NCBI RefSeq assembly: GCF_006970865.1
Contig: NZ_CP035503.1
Coordinates: 248,001 to 312,000, forward strand
Source: Rhodoferax sediminis
GTDB lineage: Bacteria > Pseudomonadota > Gammaproteobacteria > Burkholderiales > Burkholderiaceae_C
Reading direction: 5' to 3'
DNA length: 64,000 bases
A program made the translations under genes and the position numbers. This document shows positions 26,323 through 35,424 of this stretch, piece by piece. Position 1 is the first letter of the stretch; every line of letters starts with the position of its first letter. A model generated the notes under the pieces. The model was not told the origin of the DNA. It made no database searches and worked only from the letters and a program-made list of their open reading frames with translations.

Positions 26323-27299
26323 CAGGCGAAGTGATCGAAGGAGCGCAGATGCTGCACCGACACGGGCCGGCCCTGGGCATCGACCAGCCGCAGGCCGCGC
26401 TGCGCCTCGATGTGTCCGATGCGCGTGACCGGGGTTTGCGCCTGCTCTGCCGCTGCGTGTACCGCGTCGCGCTTCGAGGCCGGCGCGGTAAATACCAGTT
26501 CGTAGTCGTCGCCGCCCGCCAGCACGTAGCCGAGCTGTGTATCAGCATCAAATAGGGCTGTAACCCTTGTTGAGTCTTGGCATGCAGCTATCAAATTAAT
26601 AGTAATTGAAGTATCGACGACCGCACCGACGCCCGAGGCATCGAGGATGTGGCCCAGATCGCCCAGCAGCCCGTCGCTCACGTCGATCGCCGCATGCGCG
26701 ATGCCGCGCAGCGCCAGGCCGAGCGCCACGCGCGGCGTCGGCTGCTCCATGCGGGCGCGGGCCTGCTCGAACACGGCGGCCGGCACGCTCTGCGTGCCGC
26801 GAAACACGTCCAGCGCCAGCCGTGCATCGCCCAGCGTGCCGCTGACATACAGGTCATCGCCGGCCCGGGCGCCCGAGCGCAGCAACGCCTGGCCTGCTGG
26901 GACTTCGCCAAACACTGTGATGCAGATGTTGAGCGGCCCCCGTGTGGTGTCGCCGCCGATCAGCTCGCAGCCATGCAGGTCGGCCAGCGCCAGCAGGCCG
27001 CGTGAGAACGGCGCCAGCCACGCCTCGTCGGCGCGCTCAAGCGCCAGCGCCAGCGTGAAGGCCAGTGGCTTGGCGCCGCAGGCGGCCAGGTCGCTCAGGT
27101 TCACGGCCAGCGCCTTGTGGCCCAGCTTGCCGGGGTCCACCGTGGACAGGAAATGCCGACCCTCGACCAGCATATCGCAGGAGATGGCGAGTTGCATGCC
27201 GGGGCCGGGTTGCAACAGCGCGCAGTCGTCTCCCACGCCCAGCGCCGCGTTGGGCGTGGGCCGCGTGAAATAGCGTGCAATCAGGTCGAATTCGCCCAT
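26322..27299 (-). CDS. thiL: Thiamine-monophosphate kinase
   Basis: Phosphorylates thiamine monophosphate to thiamine pyrophosphate, the active cofactor. The 325-residue protein shows the PurM-like metal/ATP sites ALGVGDDCALL, GHKALAVNLSDLAACGA, GGDTTRGPL and DVSDGLLGDLGH. Residues about 232-248 (SITINLIAACQDSTRV region) derive from a family A repeat placed between the C-terminal lobe's strands, before the conserved AGGDDYELVF. It starts 3 bases after the YbdK-type gene and overlaps pgpA, so it is part of one minus-strand operon. Confidence 0.95.
   Translation of the reverse strand: MGEFDLIARYFTRPTPNAALGVGDDCALLQPGPGMQLAISCDMLVEGRHFLSTVDPGKLGHKALAVNLSDLAACGAKPLAFTLALALERADEAWLAPFSRGLLALADLHGCELIGGDTTRGPLNICITVFGEVPAGQALLRSGARAGDDLYVSGTLGDARLALDVFRGTQSVPAAVFEQARARMEQPTPRVALGLALRGIAHAAIDVSDGLLGDLGHILDASGVGAVVDTSITINLIAACQDSTRVTALFDADTQLGYVLAGGDDYELVFTAPASKRDAVHAAAEQAQTPVTRIGHIEAQRGLRLVDAQGRPVSVQHLRSFDHFA
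26555..26605 (-). repeat. Family A repeat inside thiL
   Basis: In gene orientation ACTATTAATTTGATAGCTGC, a spacer, then CAAGGGTTACAGCCC. The frame is kept. Confidence 0.75.
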
Positions 27300-27301
27300 G
27301 T

Positions 27302-28432
27302 TCAGGACTGCGGCGCACTGCCGCGAAAGCGCCCGGCGGCCTGGCGGATGACCTCGGCCAGCAGCCGCTCCTGCCCCTGGCGCTCGCGCAGCCAGCGCGC
27401 GTCGTTGTGGTTGCGGTTGATGTCGCCGCGCAGCACCTTGAGCGAGCTGCTGGCGCTGACCGCTTCGGCGTGCTTGTTGATCTGGTGCATGGTCAGCAAA
27501 ATATGCTCGCGCAGCGCCATGTGCTCGCCGGTGGCCGGGTCCACGTAGACCGCGTCGAGCCCGAAGCGGCAAGCCTGGAAGCGGTTGTAGGTGTAGACCA
27601 GGTAGTCGTCCTCCGCGGGCATGAAGGGCTGCTCGTTCATGAACCAGGACGCCAGCGACTGCACGTAGGCCGACAGTGCGGCGGCGCGCTCCACCGTGAG
27701 CGGCGTGTCGAACACGCGGATCTCGATGGTACCGAACTCGGGCTTGGGCCGGATGTCCCAGTAGAAGTCCTTCATGCTCCTGACCACGCCGGTCTTCGTC
27801 ATCTTGTTGAAGTACACGGTGAACTCGTCCCAGGTCAGCGCAAACGGCGCCCGCCCGGACAGCGGAAACGCAAACACCGAGTTCAGCCGGGCCGAGTCGA
27901 ACGCCGTGTCCTGCCCCTGCACATACGGGCTGGAGGCCGACAGCGCAATGAAGTGCGGGATGTAGCGCGACATGCGGTGCAGCGTCAGCAGCGCGCTGTC
28001 GGCATCGGGGCAGCCCACGTGCACGTGCTGGCCGAAGATGGTGAACTGTTTCGACAGGTAGCCGTACAGGTCGGACAGCTCGCGAAAGCGCGGCTTGTCG
28101 TAGATGCGCCGCTCGTGCCATTGCTGGAACGGGTGCGTGCCGCCGCCCACCACGGCGATGTTGAGCTTGTCGGCGCATTTCACCAGCGCATCGCGGATCT
28201 GCGAGAGCTGGCCCAGCACCTCGGACGAGGAGCGGCACACGCCGGTGGAGATCTCGATCATGCTTGAGGTCATCTCGGGCACCACGGCGCCCGGCAGCTT
28301 GTACTTGGCCATCATGCGCAGCATGTCTTCGGCATAGGGCGCCAGGTCGTAGTCGTGCGTGTTGACCAGCTGCAACTCCAGCTCGACACCAAGCGACAGC
28401 GCCGCCGACTGCTGAAACGGTTCAAGACTCAT
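27302..28432 (-). CDS. YbdK-type carboxylate-amine ligase (GCS2 family)
   Basis: A 376-residue ATP-dependent ligase related to glutamate-cysteine ligase type 2; E. coli YbdK has weak glutamate-cysteine ligase activity and the natural product is not firmly known. Motifs: [11 protein letters not shown] at the start (Glu pair of the metal site), [17 protein letters not shown] and [12 protein letters not shown]. The ATG at 28432 is chosen over 28438 because GGGAG sits 6 bases in front of it. The start overlaps the end of the antiporter gene by 11 bases; thiL follows immediately. Confidence 0.88.
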   Translation of the reverse strand: MSLEPFQQSAALSLGVELELQLVNTHDYDLAPYAEDMLRMMAKYKLPGAVVPEMTSSMIEISTGVCRSSSEVLGQLSQIRDALVKCADKLNIAVVGGGTHPFQQWHERRIYDKPRFRELSDLYGYLSKQFTIFGQHVHVGCPDADSALLTLHRMSRYIPHFIALSASSPYVQGQDTAFDSARLNSVFAFPLSGRAPFALTWDEFTVYFNKMTKTGVVRSMKDFYWDIRPKPEFGTIEIRVFDTPLTVERAAALSAYVQSLASWFMNEQPFMPAEDDYLVYTYNRFQACRFGLDAVYVDPATGEHMALREHILLTMHQINKHAEAVSASSSLKVLRGDINRNHNDARWLRERQGQERLLAEVIRQAAGRFRGSAPQS

Positions 28433-29681
28433 GGCCATCTCCCAGGGTGGAGCCCAGCAGTACTGGGGCCCACGGTTTCGAACTCTCCCCGGCGCGGTGA
28501 ATGGCGACCGTGGCAATCACGGCACCGAGCATCTCCATCAGCAGGATCGCGGGCAGGGCGATGCCGGCAATCATCGGGCCCTGGGAGGGCGACGCGGCGA
28601 CGAACTGCGAGACCAGCAGCAGGGCGATGGAGGACATCGGTGACATCGCGCAGCCGACCCACAGGGCCTGCTTCCAACTGGCGCCGCTGCCGGCATTGCC
28701 GAACGCCACGCCCAGGATCTTGGCCAGCGCGCGCGCCGCCACCAGTGCCAGCACCAGCGTGACCACCGATTTGTTCCAGTCGGCCTGGGCCGCCACCACT
28801 GACACCAGCACGAACATCAGCATGGTCAAGAGCGACGAGGCGGTCCCCAACTGGCGCGGCCAGGCCCACGGGCGCGGGTTCAGATGCTTGAGCAGCATGC
28901 CGCCCAGCAGCGCCGCCAGCGGTGCCGAGCCGCCAAAATGCGCCGCCAGCGCGGTGCCCACGGCAATCAGCGCCAGCAGCAGGATGGAGGTGTTCTCGCT
29001 GTTCGGGCTCATCACGCGCAGGGCCGAGCGCAGCGCCAACGCCAAAATGCCGCCCACCACCACCGACAGGCCCAGCACCACGGCGATGGGGTACAGCGTG
29101 TCCATCATCCCGATGTGCGGCCGGTCCATCAGGCCGGCCTGGGCGCTGACCAGCGTCAGCGCATACAGCGTGCTCAGGGTCGACAGCACCATGGCCCGCT
29201 CGGTCATGGGGCCGGATGCGCGGGTGTCCATCACCACCCGCATCAGCACCGCCGGCGAGGCCGCCATGGTCACCAGCGCCAGCGGCTCGGCCACGGCCTG
29301 CGGCACGTCCAGCAAGCGCAGCACCCAGAACACCAGCGCCAGCGTGCCGAACGATTCGAGCAGGCTCTGCACCAGCACCATCGGGTTGTGGCGGAACCAG
29401 CGCAGCGGAATGCGCCCGCCGGCCTCGAACAGCACCACCGCCACGCCCAGCTCCACCAGGAACAGCCCGATGCCCTGCAGCGGCCAGACGGCGCCCGTGA
29501 AGCCGGCCAGGCCGGCAAACGCCCCCACCACCGAGTAGCCCAGCACCTTGGGCAGGCCCAGATAGCGTTGCACCAGGTGGCCGGCGGCGGCGGCCAGCGC
29601 CAGCAGGATCGACCACTGCACCGTGGGCAGGCCGGCCGAGGGTTTGAGCCATTGCGCCCAGATGGCCATGATTTCATTCAT
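28422..29681 (-). CDS. CPA2-family cation:proton antiporter
   Basis: A 419-residue integral membrane protein with about twelve hydrophobic helices, matching the Na+/H+ exchanger (KefB/CPA2) fold. It exchanges K+ or Na+ for protons across the inner membrane. The helix 4-5 region ([19 protein letters not shown]) and the [14 protein letters not shown] segment fit the family. There is no C-terminal RCK/TrkA-N domain, unlike KefC, so ligand gating is not evident. Placed next to a glutamate-cysteine ligase-like gene, a glutathione-linked role is conceivable but unproven. Confidence 0.85.
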   Translation of the reverse strand: MNEIMAIWAQWLKPSAGLPTVQWSILLALAAAAGHLVQRYLGLPKVLGYSVVGAFAGLAGFTGAVWPLQGIGLFLVELGVAVVLFEAGGRIPLRWFRHNPMVLVQSLLESFGTLALVFWVLRLLDVPQAVAEPLALVTMAASPAVLMRVVMDTRASGPMTERAMVLSTLSTLYALTLVSAQAGLMDRPHIGMMDTLYPIAVVLGLSVVVGGILALALRSALRVMSPNSENTSILLLALIAVGTALAAHFGGSAPLAALLGGMLLKHLNPRPWAWPRQLGTASSLLTMLMFVLVSVVAAQADWNKSVVTLVLALVAARALAKILGVAFGNAGSGASWKQALWVGCAMSPMSSIALLLVSQFVAASPSQGPMIAGIALPAILLMEMLGAVIATVAIHRAGESSKPWAPVLLGSTLGDGHES

Positions 29682-29811
29682 ATGAGGGGGCTCCTTTGGC
29701 GGGTTGATCGGGAGCCGGGTCGAGCTGCAGAGGCTGCTTGCCCAAGTGACCCAGCATGGCCTTCGAGATGGCGTCGCGTTGCGCGAGGCAGATTCGGAGC
29801 ATCATATCGTG

Positions 29812-30166
29812 TCAAGCCGGCGCGTTTTGCGGCGGGTGGATGTCCCGGGGCGGGATGGAGAAGCTGAGCGGCGCATGGCGCCAGCGCGCCCAGATCGCCG
29901 CACGAATCCGCGCGCGCGCCACGCCGCTCACGTTGTGGGCGCGCAGGGCCAGCCATTGGGCATCGAATGGCGTGGGCAGTGCCAGCAGGAACAGCTCGGC
30001 CGCATCGGTGGTCCCGGGTGTACCGGGCAGCAGCTTGTGGCGCAGCCGCTCGGCCAGTTCGCTGACAAAGGCGGTACGCGGCGCGAAGCCGAAATCGGCC
30101 GGCAGCGTCGACACCCCGACCCGCCTGCGGATCGAGTTCGCGCAGCAGGGTGCTCAGGTCACGCAT
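29812..30166 (-). pseudogene. Remnant of a site-specific recombinase-like gene (PF10136 type)
   Basis: Near the apaG end, one frame reads MRDLSTLLRELDPQAG. About 50 bases on, another frame reads STLPADFGFAPRTAFVSEL, then LRHKLLPGTPGTTDAAELFL. These two blocks resemble the N-terminus of the roughly 650-residue betaproteobacterial site-specific recombinase family usually found beside apaG, but the stretch between them is missing and the frame shifts. The following sequence (RAHNVSGVARARIRAAIW) no longer matches and stops at 29812. The other 500 or so residues are absent. The 130 bases up to the antiporter gene hold nothing else recognisable. Confidence 0.55.
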
Positions 30167-30183
30167 GCAAGGGGGTCAGTGGC

Positions 30184-30579
30184 TCAGTGCAGCACGCGGC
30201 GGGTCGGGGTGTCGCCGCTGCCGGCATCGAGGACAAACATGGGGATGGGTGCCTCGAAGCGCTCACCATCCTCCGCCACGCAAAAATAGCTGCCATGCAT
30301 GGTGCCGCTGGCGGTGCGCAATCGGCAGCCGCTGGTGTACTGGAACGACTCGCCCGGCTTGAGCAGCGGCTGATGGCCCACCACGCCCAGTCCCTTGACC
30401 TGCTCGGTGTGGCCGTCGGCATCGCTGATGAACCAGTGACGCGCGATGACCTGCGCCGGCACCTCGCCATCGTTGGTGATGGTGACGGTGTAGGCGAAGC
30501 CAAAGACGTTATCGAGGGGCTCCGACTGCTCGGGCAGATAGCGCGGCTGCACATCCACAATGATCTGGTATTTCGGCAT
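30184..30579 (-). CDS. apaG: ApaG family protein
   Basis: A 131-residue cytoplasmic protein of the ApaG/DUF525 immunoglobulin-like fold, linked genetically to Co2+ resistance and Mg2+ efflux or pyrophosphate-compound metabolism. Family motifs are YTVTITNDGEVPAQVIARHW, the glycine motif KGLGVVGHQP and SGTMHGSYFC. It is divergent from rpe across a 34-base gap; apaG next to rpe is the standard betaproteobacterial arrangement. Confidence 0.95.
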   Translation of the reverse strand: MPKYQIIVDVQPRYLPEQSEPLDNVFGFAYTVTITNDGEVPAQVIARHWFISDADGHTEQVKGLGVVGHQPLLKPGESFQYTSGCRLRTASGTMHGSYFCVAEDGERFEAPIPMFVLDAGSGDTPTRRVLH

Positions 30580-30613
30580 GGGAGCATGGTAACGCGTAGC
30601 TCACTGCGACAAT

Positions 30614-31318
30614 ATGGGCATGAGCCAGACCACGCCCCCCCGTTTCCGCATCGCCCCGTCCATCCTGTCCGCCGACTTTGCGCGCCTGGGCGACGAGGTG
30701 AAGAACGTCATCGCCGCCGGTGCCGACTGGGTTCATTTCGACGTGATGGACAACCATTACGTGCCGAATCTGACCTTCGGGCCGATGATCTGCCAGGCGC
30801 TCAAGCCGCATGCCAAAAAGCCCGACGGCACGCCGGTGCCGATCGACGTGCACCTGATGGTGCAGCCGGTCGATGCGCTGGCGGCCTCGTTTGCCGACGC
30901 GGGGGCCGACCAGATCAGCTTTCATGCCGACGCCGGCCCCCACGTGCACCGCAGCGTGCAGGCCATCAAGGCCAAGGGCTGCAAGGCCGGCCTGGTGTTC
31001 AACCCGGCGGCCAGCCTGGATGTGCTGGACTGGATGATCGATGACATCGACCTGGTGCTGATCATGAGTGTCAACCCGGGCTTTGGCGGCCAGAGCTTCA
31101 TCGACTCGGCGCTGCGCAAGATAGAAGCGGTGCGAAAGCGCATCGACGCCTGCGGCCGCGACATCCGGCTCGAAGTCGATGGCGGCATCAAGGAGGACAA
31201 CATCGCGCGCGTGGCCGCCGCCGGGGCCGACACCTTTGTGGCGGGCAGCGCGATTTTCGGCAAGCCGGATTACAAGGCCACGATAGCCGCAATGCGCGCG
31301 GAGCTCGCGAAGGCGTAA
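30614..31318 (+). CDS. rpe: Ribulose-phosphate 3-epimerase
   Basis: Interconverts ribulose 5-phosphate and xylulose 5-phosphate in the pentose phosphate pathway. The 234-residue TIM barrel has [31 protein letters not shown] (metal ligands His and Asp), [19 protein letters not shown] and [10 protein letters not shown]. The start is ATG 30614; the ATG two codons later is equally possible. In many relatives gph and trpE follow directly; here an acyl-CoA synthetase and other genes separate them. Confidence 0.97.
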   Translation: MGMSQTTPPRFRIAPSILSADFARLGDEVKNVIAAGADWVHFDVMDNHYVPNLTFGPMICQALKPHAKKPDGTPVPIDVHLMVQPVDALAASFADAGADQISFHADAGPHVHRSVQAIKAKGCKAGLVFNPAASLDVLDWMIDDIDLVLIMSVNPGFGGQSFIDSALRKIEAVRKRIDACGRDIRLEVDGGIKEDNIARVAAAGADTFVAGSAIFGKPDYKATIAAMRAELAKA

Positions 31319-31374
31319 AGCGCGCTGGCGTTTGCCACAACGACGCACGCATGGGCTGCCGGTGAGTCCTGCCC

Positions 31375-33285
31375 TCAGACCACCTCGTGCCGCATCACCA
31401 GCGGGTTCAGCCGCTCGTGCACCTGCTGCGCGAGAAGCGCCCGGGCCGGCTCTGCCACGCCTTGGATTGCGACCGTGATCAGGCTGCCGTGCGCGGCATG
31501 GGCGTTCACCTCGACGGTGAGGCTGCCGCCGGGCGGCTGCAGATCAGCGAGCATCCGGCTGACCGCGCGCCGGGTGGCGTCCCGGCGCAGCGCGGGCTTG
31601 AACACCTTGCCCACCGCCGTGAGCGGCAGCGGGTCGATGAAATACAGGTGCGCCGGCACGGCGGCGCGCTCGGGCGTGCGCTCGCGCACGTAGTCCAGCA
31701 GCGCCGCCGCGTCGATCTTCGCGTCCGGCTTGAGTTGTACGAAGGCCACCGGCAACTCCCCGGCGTAGGCATCGGGCTCGCCCACCACGGCGGCCAGCGC
31801 CACCGCGGGATGCCGGAAGAAGACCTCTTCGATGGCCAGCGGATCGATGTTGTGGCCGCCGCGAATGATGAGGTCCTTGGCGCGGCCCGTGAGCCACAGG
31901 TAGCCCTCGTCGTCGAGCCGGCCCAGGTCGCCTGAGTTCACCCACCCGGGCTCGACGAAGGCGCCGTGGTTGTGCGCCTCGCTGAGGTAGCCCGAGAACA
32001 CGCCCGGTCCGGCCATGGCGACCACGCCGATCTCGTTCGCGGCGCAATCCCCGAGGCAGCGCCCCTCGGCGTCGAGCTTGACGATGCGCACGCGGCTGTA
32101 GGGCACGGCATGGCCTGCCGAGCCCAGCCGCACGGGCCGGTCGGGATAGCTCATGGTGAGCACGCTGGAAGTCTCGGTCATGCCGTAGACCTCGAGCACC
32201 GGCACGTGGAACTGCTCGGTGTACGCCCGGCCGACGGCCACCGGGATTGCCGAGCCGCCGCCGGAGGCGATGCGGATACTCGAGATGTCCGCGCCCGCGA
32301 CCGGCACGCCCAGCGCGGCCGCGAGTACCGTGGGCACGCCGCCGAACACGGCCGGCCGGTAGCGTTCCACCAGCCGCCAGACATTGCGGATGGCGTTCGG
32401 CTCGCGCCAGCCCGCCGGCGCTACGACCACCAGCGTGCCGCCCAGCGCCAGCGGCGCCAGGCCCTGCGTGAGCGCCCCGCCGACATGAAACAGCGGCAAC
32501 CCGAACAGCAGGGTCTGTCCACTGCCCACGGGCAGCATCAGGCCCATGGCCCAGGCCTGGTACACCTGGTTGCCATGCGTGTGGCGCACCAGCTTGGGCG
32601 TGCCGGTGGTGCCACCGGTGTGGAAGTAGCCGGCCGTGTCGTGCGCGGCGATGCGCCGGCCGCTGGTCAGGCGGTCGGCCGGGTATCGGTCGATCAGCGC
32701 ATCGAAGCTGTACACGACGTTGGCCTCGTCGGCGGTGCCGTGCACCCCGTGCACCACCACGATGGCCTTGAGGTTCGGCAGATCGTCCTTGATGCGCTGC
32801 ACCTTGTTCCAGATGTCGGAGCCCGGCAGGGGGCCGAGCGCGACCAGCACTTTGGTGTTGGCGGCACGCAGAATCTCGGTGATCTGCTCGCGTGCGAGCA
32901 GGGGATTCACCGGATTCGCGATGCCCGCCGCCTGCGCGCCGAACAGCGCGAAGAAGGCCTGCGGTACCAGCGGCAGCAGCAAGCTCACTACGTCGTTCGG
33001 ACCCACCCCGAGGTCGCTGAACAGGTTGGCCGACTGCGTCACGCGAGCCATGAACCGGGCGTACGAGATCGTGAGCGGCGTCTCGCCGGGGTCCGCCTTC
33101 TTCAGGAACTGGATCGCGGCGGCGCCCGGGTCGGCCGCCGCGCCGAGTTGCAGGGCCTCGTAGGTGCTTTGCGGGAGGATGCGATCAAGGTACGGGATCG
33201 CCTCGAACGCTGCCAGTTCGGCGGCGGTTCGCAGGGGCGGCGGCACCGGGCCGATCAGTCGATCCAGCAAATGCACGTGGGTCAT
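31375..33285 (-). CDS. Acyl-CoA synthetase (AMP-binding family)
   Basis: A 636-residue adenylate-forming enzyme that would activate a carboxylic acid, probably a fatty acid, to its CoA thioester. The P-loop-like AMP motif is FHTGGTTGTPKLVRHTH, the adenine motif VYGMTETSSVL, and the hinge/C-terminal region contains NSGDLGRLDDEGYLWLTGR with the late catalytic Lys in LTAVGKVFKPALR. ATG 33285 follows a GGGGA ribosome binding site. It is a monocistronic gene inserted between rpe and gph. Chain-length preference cannot be read from the sequence. Confidence 0.9.
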   Translation of the reverse strand: MTHVHLLDRLIGPVPPPLRTAAELAAFEAIPYLDRILPQSTYEALQLGAAADPGAAAIQFLKKADPGETPLTISYARFMARVTQSANLFSDLGVGPNDVVSLLLPLVPQAFFALFGAQAAGIANPVNPLLAREQITEILRAANTKVLVALGPLPGSDIWNKVQRIKDDLPNLKAIVVVHGVHGTADEANVVYSFDALIDRYPADRLTSGRRIAAHDTAGYFHTGGTTGTPKLVRHTHGNQVYQAWAMGLMLPVGSGQTLLFGLPLFHVGGALTQGLAPLALGGTLVVVAPAGWREPNAIRNVWRLVERYRPAVFGGVPTVLAAALGVPVAGADISSIRIASGGGSAIPVAVGRAYTEQFHVPVLEVYGMTETSSVLTMSYPDRPVRLGSAGHAVPYSRVRIVKLDAEGRCLGDCAANEIGVVAMAGPGVFSGYLSEAHNHGAFVEPGWVNSGDLGRLDDEGYLWLTGRAKDLIIRGGHNIDPLAIEEVFFRHPAVALAAVVGEPDAYAGELPVAFVQLKPDAKIDAAALLDYVRERTPERAAVPAHLYFIDPLPLTAVGKVFKPALRRDATRRAVSRMLADLQPPGGSLTVEVNAHAAHGSLITVAIQGVAEPARALLAQQVHERLNPLVMRHEVV

Positions 33286-33462
33286 GGTGTTTTCCCCGCG
33301 AATCAAAGAATACAGACGGGTCGGCATCAGATGCAACCGCGGAGGTAATTGTAGGCCGGCGCCGGCCTGCCGGGGAAGGCAATTCGCGCATGCTAGACTC
33401 AAAATCCTCGGGGCCAGACGCCGTTCCCGTCAAGCCGCCGGCGCCTCTAATCGGACGATTCC

Positions 33463-34041
33463 ATGTTCCAGCTTTCCAGTCAGACTGCGCCACTTTCCAA
33501 GGCGCAGCATTATGCGGAGCTTGCCGTACAGGCCCGCTCGCTGCTCGCCGACGAGCACGACCTGATCGCCAACGCCGCCAATTTCTCGGCGCTGGTGTTC
33601 CACTCGCTGCCCGATCTCAACTGGGCGGGCTTCTACTTCCACGACGGCAAGGAACTGGTGGTGGGGCCCTTCCAGGGCAAGCCCGCCTGTATCCGCATCG
33701 CCCTGGGCCATGGCGCGTGCGGCACCGCCGCCCAGACCCGCAGCACGCAGCTGCTGCGCGACGTGCAGGAGTTCCCCGGCCACATTGCCTGCGATTCGGC
33801 CTCGCAATCCGAGGTCGTGGTGCCGCTGATCGCGCCCGGCGGCACGCTGATCGGCGTGTGGGACGTGGACAGCCCGAGCGTTGCCCGCTTCGACCACGAA
33901 GACGCACGCGGCATGGCGTTGCTGTGCGCCGTGTTCATCGAGCTGGCCTGGGCGCGCGCGGCGCAGGCCAGCGGCGCCGCAGCGCATTGGCGGCCGGCGC
34001 CACCCGGGATGTTCTGGCAGTTGTTGCCCGCCACGGCTTGA
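33463..34041 (+). CDS. Free methionine-(R)-sulfoxide reductase (GAF-domain fRMsr)
   Basis: Reduces free methionine-R-sulfoxide, an oxidative damage product, in the cytoplasm. The 192-residue protein is a single GAF domain with the three Cys of the family: Cys76 (KPACIRIA), Cys86 (GHGACGTAA) and Cys110 (HIACDSAS), and the VVPLIAPGGTLIGVWDVDS strand. The C-terminal 25 residues extend beyond the usual domain end (APPGMFWQLLPATA). It lies 5 bases before gph, so the two are probably co-transcribed. Confidence 0.93.
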   Translation: MFQLSSQTAPLSKAQHYAELAVQARSLLADEHDLIANAANFSALVFHSLPDLNWAGFYFHDGKELVVGPFQGKPACIRIALGHGACGTAAQTRSTQLLRDVQEFPGHIACDSASQSEVVVPLIAPGGTLIGVWDVDSPSVARFDHEDARGMALLCAVFIELAWARAAQASGAAAHWRPAPPGMFWQLLPATA

Positions 34042-34046
34042 AGTTT

Positions 34047-34763
34047 ATGTGTCCGCGCCACCCGGAAATTGACGCCGCCATCCTCGATCTGGACGGCACG
34101 CTGATCGACACGCTCGGTGATTTTGCGGCCGCCCTGAACCTGATGCTGGCGGATCTGGCAGGGCCCGGCATGGCGCGGGCACGGGTCGATCGCGCGATGG
34201 TGGGGCGCTGGGTTGGCAAGGGCTCGGAGCACCTCATCCATTGTGTACTAAATCATGCTCTAGCCCTTAACGAATATGGGCAAGAAGCTATGAAATTAGA
34301 AGCAACGCTGCCGCACGCCTTGGATAGTTATCAAAGGCACTACGGGGTCATCAATGGCCAGTACGCCATGGTGTTTCCCGGTGCCCGCGACGGCCTGCGC
34401 GCGCTGCGCCGGCGCGGCCTGCCGCTCGCCTGCCTGACCAACAAGCCCACCGCGCATGCGCGCGCGCTGTTGCACGCCAAGGGACTGGATGGCTTTTTCA
34501 GTCACGTGTTTGGCGGCGATGCGTTCGAGCGCAAGAAGCCCGACCCGCTGCCGCTGCGCAAGACCTGCGAGGCGCTCGGCACCGCGCCGGCGCGCACGCT
34601 CATGATTGGCGATTCGAGCAACGACGCGCAGGCCGCGCGCGCTGCCGGCTGCCCGGTGCTGCTGGTGACCTACGGCTACAACCATGGCGAGCCGGTGCGC
34701 GCCTTGGATGCCGACGGCTTTGTCGATTCTCTGGCGGAATTGGAGCGCGTCGTCGGCGCCTGA
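34047..34763 (+). CDS. gph: Phosphoglycolate phosphatase
   Basis: Hydrolyses 2-phosphoglycolate, formed in DNA repair and photorespiration-like side reactions. The 238-residue HAD hydrolase has the nucleophile motif AILDLDGTLIDT, motif II CLTNKPT, Lys in FERKKPDPLPL and the acidic pair MIGDSSNDAQAA. Residues about 71-86 (ALALNEYGQEAMKLEA) are encoded by a family A repeat in the cap domain. The start ATG 34047 has a poor ribosome binding site, consistent with coupling to the fRMsr gene. Another HAD phosphatase of sugar phosphates is an alternative. Confidence 0.9.
   Translation: MCPRHPEIDAAILDLDGTLIDTLGDFAAALNLMLADLAGPGMARARVDRAMVGRWVGKGSEHLIHCVLNHALALNEYGQEAMKLEATLPHALDSYQRHYGVINGQYAMVFPGARDGLRALRRRGLPLACLTNKPTAHARALLHAKGLDGFFSHVFGGDAFERKKPDPLPLRKTCEALGTAPARTLMIGDSSNDAQAARAAGCPVLLVTYGYNHGEPVRALDADGFVDSLAELERVVGA
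34257..34303 (-). repeat. Family A repeat inside gph
   Basis: Plus strand GCTCTAGCCCTTAACG, spacer, then GCTATGAAATTAGAAGC: the family A layout in reverse orientation. AT-rich against its surroundings; frame kept. Confidence 0.7.
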
Positions 34764-34773
34764 AAGGCCGCCG

Positions 34774-35361
34774 TCAGGCGGGCTTGCCGAGCAGCGCTTC
34801 TTTCAGTTTCCAGTCGGCGGGGCTGGGGCCGAGCCAGATGCGCATCAGCGCGTTGAAGAACTCGGGCTCCTTGAAGGGCTCGCCCTGCACCTTGCCCTTG
34901 ACCGTCAGGATGGTGCCGGTGCCCGGCACCCATTCGATCAGGAAGTTGTCACCGGCCAGCAGTTTCTTCTGGTCCGAAAAGACCTGGCTCATGCGGATCA
35001 GGCCGGGGATCAGCTTGGACATTTCTCCCTTGGGCTCGTTGTCCTGTACGCCGCGCGTGAACAGCTTGCCGAGTTCGTCGGAGTCGATGTCGCGCAGCAT
35101 GGTGATGCTCAGGCGCTTCGGGCCCGGCATGGCCAGCACTTCGTCCGGCGTGCCGGCTTTTTTGGTGAGGTACAGGCCCGCCGTATAGACCTTGAAAACG
35201 GCCTTGTAGCGGATGCCGGCGCCGTTCAGCTCCAGTTTGCTGCCATGCACGCTCGCACTGTTTTCCAGCTTGACACCGGCCAGCTCCACAGGCGCGGCGC
35301 TGGACGTGATGGACAAAAGACACAGGGCCATGCCGGCCAGCCAGGTGGGGAAAGTGTTCAT
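34774..35361 (-). CDS. Chalcone isomerase-like exported protein
   Basis: A 195-residue protein with a signal peptide (cleavage after SSAA) and a chalcone isomerase-like domain (Chalcone_3 type): VELAGVKLENSASVHGSKL, YKAVFKVYTAGLYL and FSDQKKLLAGDNFLIEW. Bacterial members are usually not flavonoid enzymes; they are periplasmic proteins of unknown, possibly fatty-acid-binding, function. It is convergent with gph, ending 11 bases from it. Confidence 0.85.
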   Translation of the reverse strand: MNTFPTWLAGMALCLLSITSSAAPVELAGVKLENSASVHGSKLELNGAGIRYKAVFKVYTAGLYLTKKAGTPDEVLAMPGPKRLSITMLRDIDSDELGKLFTRGVQDNEPKGEMSKLIPGLIRMSQVFSDQKKLLAGDNFLIEWVPGTGTILTVKGKVQGEPFKEPEFFNALMRIWLGPSPADWKLKEALLGKPA

Positions 35362-35424
35362 GTGGATTTAAAAAATGAAATGCCTGTTTGATTCGTCGAT
35401 TCTGGGCCCGCTCTGGCTGGGCGG

